This document shows, piece after piece, positions 34,675-41,721 of a stretch of 64,000 nt of DNA. The stretch is from assembly GCA_964509425.1 (NCBI GenBank), contig CAZDWZ010000016.1, positions 34,307-98,306 on the forward strand. The letters run 5' to 3'. The DNA comes from CAZDWZ01 sp964509425. GTDB taxonomy: Bacteria > Bdellovibrionota_C > UBA2361 > SZUA-149 > CAZDWZ01. Within the stretch, counting starts at the first letter, position 1; each line of letters begins with the position of its first letter. Made by a program: the position numbers and the translations under genes. The notes below the pieces were generated by a model that ran no database searches, was not told the origin of the DNA, and saw only the letters and a list, made by a program, of their open reading frames with translations.

Positions 34675-35703
34675 TTAGGCTGTGAGCCCGAGAGCGAACA
34701 AGCCTTCAGGATTGGTCTCCTCCTCATCGTCTTCGACCATGCTGAGTATGTACTCGAGCTCGCGCGCTGCTTCGGCGTAATGCTGTCGCAATGGTCCGGC
34801 TTCCGACGCATCAAAAGACGTTTTCCCAAGAAATGAAAGTCGATTCTGAATCTCGGTCCGATAGATCACCGAGTTCAGAAGGTAAATTGGATTATCACCA
34901 CCAATGCGACTCTGGATCGTTCCACCTGCTCCGCCACGATGTTGATGCCGCTCAACCATCATCAAAAACTCTTCGGGATTCGAAAGGTCGGTTTCAGAGA
35001 TCTCTTCGTCGAAGTCGTTCTCATCCATCTCGGATGCGGCTTTAACGTAGAGATTCTTCTTCAGACGCTCTTGGGTCAGCCGCTGAGTGCGCGAAGCCTG
35101 CTTGCTCACCATCGTTCGAAGAATTAGCCAAGCCGGACCTTTAATATGGCCTCCGGCTGCGAGAATTTCTTCGAGACAGTGAATGCTCATCGCGCTCGAA
35201 TCCACGGGAACAACCGCAAGGTCAGCCTCGGCAATCGCATTTCGCGTCAACACGTTGTAATCGGGCGGAGTGTCGATGATGACATAGTCGTAGTGACAAC
35301 TCAGCTCATCGAGGAGCCGGGAGAAATACCGACGGAAAGCACGCGCTCCTCTGCCCCAGAAAAAATGCCGCAGCTCAGGCCCGGACGAGATGAGGCCGAG
35401 ATGATCGCGCACCGGCTCGACCACGCTGATATCCGCATTTATCGTTTGTTCTATTAGCCTATTGAAATCTTCTCCATCGACGTCGGAAGATTCCTCGGCT
35501 CCGAGGAAAAGTCGGCCCAGAGGCGACGAGAGCGGCGATTCAGCTTCAGTGGCCTTACGCAGCACACGGCTCGCGTGAGCCATGGGATCGAGGTCTATGA
35601 GGAGAGTTTCACAGCCACGTTTGGCAAAGGCGTGGGCAACATTCACTGAAAGTGATGTCTTACCAACTCCCCCTTTCAGAGAAACGAAGGAAACTACTCC
35701 CAT
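34675..35703 (-). CDS. orphan ParA/MinD-family ATPase
   Basis: The 342-residue product starts with the deviant Walker A loop LKGGVGKTS, then LLIDLDPMAHAS (Walker A') and YVIIDTPPDYN (Walker B), all typical of ParA/Soj ATPases that position DNA or protein complexes. Residues about 205-342 form an acidic, longer C-terminal part than usual (about 250-260 residues in Soj). No parB gene or parS-like site is seen next to it, so it may be a chromosomal positioning ATPase rather than a partition protein. A GGAGGG ribosome site supports the start. Confidence 0.85.
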   Translation of the reverse strand: MGVVSFVSLKGGVGKTSLSVNVAHAFAKRGCETLLIDLDPMAHASRVLRKATEAESPLSSPLGRLFLGAEESSDVDGEDFNRLIEQTINADISVVEPVRDHLGLISSGPELRHFFWGRGARAFRRYFSRLLDELSCHYDYVIIDTPPDYNVLTRNAIAEADLAVVPVDSSAMSIHCLEEILAAGGHIKGPAWLILRTMVSKQASRTQRLTQERLKKNLYVKAASEMDENDFDEEISETDLSNPEEFLMMVERHQHRGGAGGTIQSRIGGDNPIYLLNSVIYRTEIQNRLSFLGKTSFDASEAGPLRQHYAEAARELEYILSMVEDDEEETNPEGLFALGLTA

Positions 35704-36165
35704 GAAAGTCCTGCCCTCCTAACTGCCCCTACACTATCCGGAAGGGTCCTCTCAACTGCACCTGCTGCCTCTGCCCACCGTCCCTTCTGCCTCTGTCAAA
35801 CAACAGGGCAGAGAGAATCAAGCGGTGAAAGCTGCAAGATCTTTTCAAAAATAGTGAACCTGTGACTGCGCGGACTCAAGAAGTCCGCCGTTCACACTTT
35901 TTGAAAAGACCTTTCGTGCTCTCAAAATATTCATCTCCGAACCTTCTGGTGAAATAAACCGGAATCACAATTTTCGGTTTGTTTCACAGCGAAGGGCTTG
36001 TTGGTACAAGCGCGGAGGAAAGCTGGTATGAAGCAAATGTGAGTCTGTTGTCAAAGGGGATTTCAGAGATTTGACGCGTGTCAAAAAAAAAGAAAAACCT
36101 TGACACGATTGTATTGGACCGCACGGCAGAGAAAAGTTTTTCGAATTGGGCCATTGACAGAATCT
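35704..36165. other. 462-bp divergent intergenic region with two-level hairpin
   Basis: The gap separates parA from a divergent oxidoreductase gene. Next to parA is a C/T-rich stretch (CTGCCTCTGCCCACC and similar). The strong nested hairpin at 35838-35911 lies in the middle. The right part is A/T-rich and holds no clear gene. Confidence 0.5.
35838..35911. repeat. nested inverted repeat (stem-loop)
   Basis: The outer arms GATCTTTTCAAAAATAGTGAAC (35838-35859) and the near-perfect inverse at 35890-35911 enclose an inner hairpin with GCGGACT (35870-35876) and AGTCCGC (35882-35888). The outer arms pair with two mismatches. It could be a binding site, a structured RNA or a small mobile-repeat remnant. 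Confidence 0.6.
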
Positions 36166-37173
36166 ATGCATCGATTATTCCGCTTCGGACTTATCGGTTT
36201 GGGCTTTCATGCGAAGTCTCTGCTGGAGTCGTTCGCGCGTGCGAAACTCTGCTCACTTTCTGCCGTCGCGAGCAGGCACACCGAAAATGCAAAATTCCTC
36301 GAAAAAAAATATCCTGGGATTCGATTCCACACCGACTACGATCGGCTGCTCTCCGATCCGGAGATCAATGCTGTCCTCATCGCATCTGAGAATTTTCTCC
36401 ACTTCGAGCTTGCGTCGATGGCACTCGCGCTCGGGAAACATGTGCTCTGCGAAAAGCCGATCGCGCTTACTGCCGACGAGGCGACCCGGCTCGCGACTAT
36501 CTCGCAGAAGCACGGCCGCGCGCTTGGAGAGACATTCTACTATCGCCGACATCCGCAGCACGAGACGCTGCGAACACTCCTCGCGGAAGGGCGGATCGGC
36601 CCCCCGCAAGAGATCGACGTCGAGTATCATTACGAGCTCGCTGACCGTTCGAATTTTCGCCTGTCGCGGGAGCGAGGCGGCGGAATCCTCTTTGACGCGG
36701 GCTGTTACGGCGTGGATTTTTCTCGATTGATTTTCGGAGCTGAACCAGTGTCGGCTTCGGGGCAATTTCAATTCGACCCGACAACCGGCGTGGACATCGC
36801 CGTCAAATACCAGCTCGAGTTCCCGGAGGCCCGGTTTGCCAGGGTTTCCTGCAGTATGACCTCACCCCGGAAGAACTCCTGCACTGTTCGAGGCGCCAAC
36901 AAAAACAGCGGCCGCGAGAAGGCCAGCTTTCTCCATCTTCAGAATGCTTTTCACGTGAAGCCGGGCCAGAAGGTCTCGGTGCTTCTCCAAAACGCTGAGA
37001 AGCGAGTCGAGTTTCATGAACAGCCATTTGATCAGTACGCGGCGTTCCTCGATCGATGGACGGAAAGCGTTCTCGCAAACGGCGGGAATGGCGAAGGGAT
37101 CGAAAACGGCGAACGAAATACGAGGGCGCTGCAGAGGCTGTTGGATCTTCGGGATGCCGCTCGAGCGGGCTGA
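36166..37173 (+). CDS. Gfo/Idh/MocA-family oxidoreductase
   Basis: The product of about 335 residues starts with a Rossmann strand (FGLIGLGFHAKSLLESF), has the family motif CEKPIAL with the catalytic Lys near residue 95, and the substrate-side HYELADRSNFRLSRERGGG and FDAGCYGVDFSR. These NAD(P)-dependent enzymes act on sugars or related polyols. I chose the ATG at 36166 because it puts the Rossmann motif at the usual position; the frame is open further upstream to 36100. The substrate cannot be told. Confidence 0.85.
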   Translation: MHRLFRFGLIGLGFHAKSLLESFARAKLCSLSAVASRHTENAKFLEKKYPGIRFHTDYDRLLSDPEINAVLIASENFLHFELASMALALGKHVLCEKPIALTADEATRLATISQKHGRALGETFYYRRHPQHETLRTLLAEGRIGPPQEIDVEYHYELADRSNFRLSRERGGGILFDAGCYGVDFSRLIFGAEPVSASGQFQFDPTTGVDIAVKYQLEFPEARFARVSCSMTSPRKNSCTVRGANKNSGREKASFLHLQNAFHVKPGQKVSVLLQNAEKRVEFHEQPFDQYAAFLDRWTESVLANGGNGEGIENGERNTRALQRLLDLRDAARAG

Positions 37174-37202
37174 GGGCGCGGCGTTCGGGGGAGACTCCGC
37201 AC

Positions 37203-38186
37203 TCAGTTGGTTCGGGAGCTTTTGTCGTACGGGAACATCGACATCTTCAAGCAGTCGAAAATTGGGATGCTTCTGATTGAGCGAACGGCACTGCTGAAGC
37301 TTTCATGTAAACTCTGAACGATATCCACCACCTGCTGTCGGTTCTCCACCTCCATTCCGATCTCAAAATCCCAAGACCCGATGCATCTCATGAAGCTGTA
37401 AATGTTTGGATGCTTCGAGCAGAACGAGAAGAAGGCATTACGCGTGTTCTCATCGATATATTTCATCGTCACGATGAGCCGGTAATCGAGCATACCGAAA
37501 GCCCCTGCGTCGACGGCATACACCCAAGCTTTGACGATTTCGTCCTTTTGCAGCCTTCGGAGTCGGTATTCCACTGTCGACGGCGGCAACTGAAGCTTTT
37601 TGGCGAGCGTGGCAATCTGCCAGTCTCCTTCTTCCCCGATTACACGAAGAATCTTCACATCCGTCTCGTCGACCTTCTTGGCCACTTCGCTCGGACCAAC
37701 GTAGAGCGGGGTGGACGGCCGCCCGGAAGGATTTAAATACCGGCGAGAGAAAATCCATGCACCGCAGCGGACGACAAACGAGCGTTCGATGACGAACTCC
37801 CCAAAGTCTCCGACGATCGTGTCCATGATATCGAGTAGTTCGCGCGTGCTCCGGGCGAGCAAAACCACGCGGTAATGAAAATCGCCCCCGATTCGATAGG
37901 CCCCGGAAACGTTTAGGTGATTACACAAGGTGCTTTCGAATCGCTCCCGCACCTCTGATCGGTGTGACGAGAGTGCGCAGAGGAAGTTGTATGCCGAGAA
38001 TCCCAGGGCCTCGCTGTCGATGAAAGAGTACGGTCTCAAAATCCGCCGTTCGAGGAGTCCTTGCAGGGCATACCGGACTGAGTGCGAACGAAGCCGGGTC
38101 TTCTTACTCAGCTCGGCGACGGACGCGCGAGCATGAAGCTGGGCCGCAAAAGCAACCAGCCGCTCATTGGTCGAAAGCGCTTTCAT
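37203..38186 (-). CDS. double-length Lrp/AsnC-type regulator
   Basis: The 327-residue protein contains two Lrp/AsnC-like modules in tandem. The first has a helix-turn-helix near 20-45 (ASVAELSKKTRLRSHSVRYA) and a RAM-like domain to about 150. The second starts KKVDETDVKILRVIGEEGDW with a typical winged helix (IATLAKKLQLPPSTVEYRLR) and a RAM domain to the end. Normal Lrp proteins have about 150-165 residues, so this is an internal duplication. It is divergent from a glutamine amidotransferase gene over a 118-bp gap that contains a perfect palindrome, which suggests direct control of that gene and itself. Confidence 0.8.
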   Translation of the reverse strand: MKALSTNERLVAFAAQLHARASVAELSKKTRLRSHSVRYALQGLLERRILRPYSFIDSEALGFSAYNFLCALSSHRSEVRERFESTLCNHLNVSGAYRIGGDFHYRVVLLARSTRELLDIMDTIVGDFGEFVIERSFVVRCGAWIFSRRYLNPSGRPSTPLYVGPSEVAKKVDETDVKILRVIGEEGDWQIATLAKKLQLPPSTVEYRLRRLQKDEIVKAWVYAVDAGAFGMLDYRLIVTMKYIDENTRNAFFSFCSKHPNIYSFMRCIGSWDFEIGMEVENRQQVVDIVQSLHESFSSAVRSIRSIPIFDCLKMSMFPYDKSSRTN

Positions 38187-38230
38187 AGAAAAATCTCAAA
38201 AACACCTAAAAGAGAGCACCCATCCTGGAT

Positions 38231-38264
38231 AATTTGTGTCGAATTCGACTGTTTGTCTCAAATT
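38231..38264. promoter_or_regulatory. palindromic candidate operator between Lrp-type gene and amidotransferase
   Basis: The centre is a perfect 12-bp palindrome, GTCGAATTCGAC (38238-38249). It is flanked by AATTTG (38231-38236) and its inverse CAAATT (38259-38264). A site in the shared upstream region of a regulator and its neighbour is typical of autoregulated Lrp-type control. Confidence 0.45.
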
Positions 38265-38304
38265 ATTCATATACCTCAGCGGCACGAATATAACGAGTTT
38301 TTCT

Positions 38305-39021
38305 ATGAAACGGGTCATCGTCCCTCTGGCACTCGAGAATGACGGAGCAAACGAAGTTGCTTCTGTTCGGAGTACGTATGCTGCGCGGCTTTTCGAGAAC
38401 AACGTGCTGCCGGTGTTCGTCTCACCGAACATGCCGTGGCCGATGTTCGAAACCGTATACGAGGAAGCAGACGGGATACTGCTATTGGGAGGGCCCGACC
38501 TCAATCCGAGCTTCTACGGCTCGACGACACATCCGAAAACACTGCTCGGACCAGAGGCAAGAGATCGTTTCGAGCTCGCACTGGTTGAACGAGCGGTGCG
38601 CGAGCGAAAACCGATCTTGGGGATTTGCCGAGGATCGCAGGTGCTCGCGGTCGCTTTAGGCGGCAGACTTCATCAGCACCTCGCCGAAGTGTACCGGGAC
38701 GAGACTCATCAGCGCGAAGGAATCCCGGACTATGCTGAATGGACGAGGCTCTATCACGATGTGGAGCTCATCTCGGGAAGCCGGATCTCCGAAATTTGCC
38801 GATCGTTAAAGGTTCGAATGAACTCCGCGCATCATCAAGCGGTTCAGAGCACGGGACCTCAACTCATGGTGACGGGAAAAAGTGCGGGCGGCTGCGTCGA
38901 GTTCATCGAGCATATTGATCCCAGTTACTTCTGTCTTGGAGTGCAGGCGCATCCGGAAATGATGCCCGAGGCGCATGCGCTGATGATTTTTAAGGCGTTT
39001 GCTGAAGCTTTGGGGAGCTAG
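38305..39021 (+). CDS. class I glutamine amidotransferase-like hydrolase (peptidase C26)
   Basis: The 238-residue product has the C26 layout: GILLLGGPDLNPSFYG, the nucleophile elbow LGICRGSQVL with catalytic Cys, and the His-Glu pair in GVQAHPEM. These features match gamma-glutamyl-GABA hydrolases (PuuD-like) and related enzymes that cleave gamma-glutamyl amides. The ATG at 38305 gives the usual N-terminus (MKRVIVPLAL); its ribosome site is weak. It is divergent from the double Lrp regulator, its likely controller. Confidence 0.8.
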   Translation: MKRVIVPLALENDGANEVASVRSTYAARLFENNVLPVFVSPNMPWPMFETVYEEADGILLLGGPDLNPSFYGSTTHPKTLLGPEARDRFELALVERAVRERKPILGICRGSQVLAVALGGRLHQHLAEVYRDETHQREGIPDYAEWTRLYHDVELISGSRISEICRSLKVRMNSAHHQAVQSTGPQLMVTGKSAGGCVEFIEHIDPSYFCLGVQAHPEMMPEAHALMIFKAFAEALGS

Positions 39022-39110
39022 GAGATTCCAAATTTTACCGGGGAAATCTGGTCCGCCGGAGCCTTTGCTAACGGGCTTTTTCGACGAAGAACTACGCCAA
39101 TTCTTTTTCT

Positions 39111-39306
39111 TGAACCACAGAGACACAGTGGCACTGAGGTTGCACGGGCACTGAGGTTGCACGGAGAAGAGGGAACGGACGAATGGTCTTGAACCCCGGT
39201 CTGGCGCGGACTGCATCGAAACCGCCCTCACCCTCTGTGTAAGCTCGGTGCCTCCGTGCCTCTGTGGTTCAACAGAAGTCGCGAGCCAGGTCGTAACGAC
39301 GCAGCG
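39111..39306. repeat. dispersed CACAGAG repeat, copy C (rearranged)
   Basis: A right-type arm (TGAACCACAGAGACACAGTG) comes first, and a left-type arm (GTGCCTCCGTGCCTCTGTGG) with core GTCGTAACGAC follows at 39248-39300, the reverse of the usual order. Between them a perfect 17-bp tandem duplication, GCACTGAGGTTGCACGG, occupies 39131-39164. The end nearly touches the stop codon of the Cys-rich protein gene. Confidence 0.75.
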
Positions 39307-39315
39307 ATGCGCCTA

Positions 39316-39936
39316 TCAATCTATCCTGAGAGCGCAGGTTCCGCTGGAACAGTTCCAACCATTTCCGCCGGTGCCAGGAGTGCTGGACCCCGCAGAGCCG
39401 GCTGCGCCGCCAGATCCTCCGCTACAACTTGAGCCTGTGCAGGAGCCTCCGTTACTGCCGCCTTGATTTCCCCCGCCGGAACAGCTTCCGCCACCGGAGC
39501 AACTCCCAGATCCGCCGCCTCCACCGCCACCACCACCGCGTGCGGCACCGCCTTCAGCGGCCTTCCGGCGAAAGCGGCTCCAGGCCCGGGCCATGCCGCC
39601 CCCTCCGCCACCTCCGCCGCCGCCGCCGGCGCTTGAGCAGGAGCCTCCGGCCCCGCAGCTCGAGCCGGAAGTACTCTGCCCTGCGCCAGCCGCGGCGCTC
39701 CCGCCTCCGCTGCAGCTCGAGGTGCTGCAAGTCGCGCCGGAGGGCGTTCCGGTGTTTGGGGTGGTCGAGTTCGGAACGTTAAAGGAGCTGCCGTCGAGGA
39801 CGCCCGTCGAAGGGCTCGGCCCGATCGAACAGCTGGAGGTCGTGCAGACGGCTTCAGCTGAACCGGCACCAAAAAGCACCGCAGCGAGCACGAGGCACGC
39901 TTTCGAAGTTTGAAATCGATGATATTGAAGTGTCAC
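39316..39936 (-). CDS. secreted Cys/Gly/Ser-rich low-complexity protein
   Basis: The 206-residue product starts at GTG 39936 with a GGGGGTC ribosome site. A signal peptide ends near GAGSAEA-VCTTS. The mature part is almost only Gly, Ser, Thr, Ala and Cys, with six paired-cysteine motifs of spacing C-x4/5-C (CTTSSC, CSTSSC, CGAGGSC, CSGGGSC, CTGSSC, CSSGTC) and long Gly runs, broken by one basic segment (MARAWSRFRRKAAEG). No family is recognised. A surface or cell-wall structural protein cross-linked by disulphides is possible; no peptide-modifying enzyme gene is adjacent. Codon bias and a matching signal peptide support it as real. Confidence 0.6.
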   Translation of the reverse strand: MTLQYHRFQTSKACLVLAAVLFGAGSAEAVCTTSSCSIGPSPSTGVLDGSSFNVPNSTTPNTGTPSGATCSTSSCSGGGSAAAGAGQSTSGSSCGAGGSCSSAGGGGGGGGGGGMARAWSRFRRKAAEGGAARGGGGGGGGGSGSCSGGGSCSGGGNQGGSNGGSCTGSSCSGGSGGAAGSAGSSTPGTGGNGWNCSSGTCALRID

Positions 39937-40475
39937 AAAAGACCCCCGCGAGAGTATCCATCTCCCTCAGTTATGCCGGGAAAAATGGGATTTGAGGCTA
40001 ATACTCAAAAGACCGACCTCAGCAAAACACCTGAATTTCCTTGAAAATTACCAAATAATGCGCCGCGCAGCTGACATCTGCCTATCGATCGATCAAAAAG
40101 AAGGAAGCAAACTCGCCCTCTTCGCCGTGCAACCTCTGTGCCGCTGTATCTCTGTGGTTGCATAGCGCAATACGTCGTGGACAGATCCGCGACAGAACAT
40201 CGTGGACACTTCGGTCACAGAACATCGTTCACGCAATCGTAAGAACGGAAACCTCAGCGTAGGAGGTACGCCGTCTGAGTTATGGCGGAAGGTATACGAT
40301 AAGGAAGAGCAAGCACGATTCATACGACGACTCTAAGAGTTGGACGATCAGCGCTTCACGCAATCCGGCGTAGGCAAAAGTCGCAAATAATCCCTCTCAA
40401 CTCCCCTGTTGGAATTTTTGCTCAAGATACCCTCGCCCGGTTCCGAAACTAGGTTGAATCAAAATCGGGGGATCG
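39937..40475. other. 539-bp intergenic region with half repeat D
   Basis: This gap holds the half copy D of the dispersed repeat and a spaced direct repeat (ACAGAACATCGTGGAC at 40192-40207, ACAGAACATCGTTCAC at 40217-40232). The rest shows no gene with a credible start and ribosome site, apart from short frames. Confidence 0.4.
40127..40162. repeat. dispersed CACAGAG repeat, half copy D
   Basis: Only the left-type arm is present (GCAACCTCTGTGCCGCTG, then TCTCTGTGGTTGCA). No matching right arm follows within 200 bp, so this is a solo arm or decayed copy. Confidence 0.65.
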
Positions 40476-41477
40476 ATGACGACGTCAAACCGCATTCGTA
40501 AGCTTCCTGCCTGCAAGATTGTCTTCCTCATGATATTGGCGATTGTTCCGCTATACGGGACAAAGGAGAGTATCGCGGCAGTTCCGAATGCCTCTCCGAG
40601 CGGAACCGCAAGCCCTAGACCGACCTCGACCCCCACGTCGTCACCCACTCGGACACCGACACAAACACCTACTTCGAGTCCCACTCGGACACCGACGGCC
40701 ACACCGACCCGAACTCCAACTGCAACACCGACCCGAACTCCAACAGCCACGCCGACCCGAACTCCAACTGCAACACCGACCCGAACTCCAACAGCGACTC
40801 CGACTCAGACTCCCACGGGAACACCGACGAGAACCCCTACGGCAACGCCCACTCGTACTCCGACCGCGACCCCGACTCAGACCCCTACCGTGACGCCAAC
40901 GCGGACGCCGACATCTACACCGACAGCTTCTCCGTCGCCGTCCTGCACTCCGCCGGAAGAAATCTCGGTGAATGGCGAGCACGTGTATCTGATCTGCATC
41001 TACGGCGAGAATGACCACGACAACCTGGTCAGAAATGCGTGCGCTTCCATGCTGAATGACTGTAAAGCGCGCTACGGCGAGCGCTTTTGCCATCGGGTGA
41101 ATAATCCAACCGAAAGACGAATGGAGCAGATACGTAACGAAGGGGTCGTAGTCATCGTCACTCATTCGACGCCTTCCCTTACCGATGAAAACTGTTACGA
41201 CGTATGGGATTCTCCGCTCACACCTGAGCAATACGCACGTTGCTTTCCGAAGACACCAGTCGTTTGGTTTGGCTGTTACTCGAACGGAATCGCCAGCCTA
41301 CCGGGATGCTCCAACATCGTGCAGATGGATTGCAAGAATCAGCTCCTCGACTCGCGGAATCCCGAGGTATGGAAGCGTATGAAGGCGACATTCACTTGTT
41401 TGGAGGAATACAAAACGGCGGACGAAAACTTCACACAAGAAGAGCTCGAAGCATGCGTACTCGAAAAGTTGAAATAA
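40476..41477 (+). CDS. secreted protein with Thr-Pro stalk and Cys-rich globular domain
   Basis: The 333-residue product has a signal peptide or anchor (FLMILAIVPLYGTKESIAA), a Thr-Pro stalk from about residue 45 to 150 built on an 8-residue unit (TPTRTPTA), and a C-terminal domain of about 175 residues. That domain has about ten Cys and two hydrophobic strands ending in His and Cys: VVVIVTHSTPS and VVWFGCYSNG. This His-then-Cys order after buried strands recalls clan CD (caspase/CHAT-like) peptidases, but the match is by pattern only. A GGGGG ribosome site supports the start. Thr-Pro stalks often span cell-wall or glycan layers. Confidence 0.7.
   Translation: MTTSNRIRKLPACKIVFLMILAIVPLYGTKESIAAVPNASPSGTASPRPTSTPTSSPTRTPTQTPTSSPTRTPTATPTRTPTATPTRTPTATPTRTPTATPTRTPTATPTQTPTGTPTRTPTATPTRTPTATPTQTPTVTPTRTPTSTPTASPSPSCTPPEEISVNGEHVYLICIYGENDHDNLVRNACASMLNDCKARYGERFCHRVNNPTERRMEQIRNEGVVVIVTHSTPSLTDENCYDVWDSPLTPEQYARCFPKTPVVWFGCYSNGIASLPGCSNIVQMDCKNQLLDSRNPEVWKRMKATFTCLEEYKTADENFTQEELEACVLEKLK
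40605..40932 (+). repeat. Thr-Pro coding tandem repeat (24-bp unit)
   Basis: The DNA encoding the stalk repeats a roughly 24-bp unit (for example ACACCGACCCGAACTCCAAC) with drift between copies. Such in-frame arrays easily change copy number, which would change stalk length. Confidence 0.8.
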
Positions 41478-41600
41478 TCGGAGCGTGTCAATCACGGCAA
41501 GGGAGTTGCGATGCGCGGCTCCTTCGCTCCGCTCACACCGAGCATTCGCCACCCGAGTAACCTCGCGATCGTTCAAATCAAAGTGTCCCCACCCTCTTCC

Positions 41601-41717
41601 CTGTGCAACCTCTGTGCCGCTGTGCCTCTGTGGTTCAAACAAAAGTCGTAGCAACGTGGTAATTCGTCTTCCTTTTGAACCACAGAGGCACGGAGCGACG
41701 GAGTTTACACAGAGAGG
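41601..41717. repeat. dispersed CACAGAG inverted repeat, copy E
   Basis: The left arm (CTGTGCAACCTCTGTGCCGC then CTCTGTGGTTCAAA) and right arm (TTTTGAACCACAGAGGCACG, to CACAGAGAGG) flank a 33-bp core with GTCGTAGCAACG. It ends 4 bp before the asnS stop codon. Confidence 0.8.
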
Positions 41718-41721
41718 TTTC

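Noticed and set aside
39316..39936. RiPP (thiazole/oxazole-type) precursor cluster
   Set aside because: The Cys/Ser/Gly content is suggestive, but a Sec signal peptide and the lack of cyclodehydratase, dehydrogenase or protease genes nearby argue against it.
40605..40932. CRISPR-like direct repeats in the Thr-Pro gene
   Set aside because: Units are contiguous, in frame and encode TPTRTPTA; no spacers.
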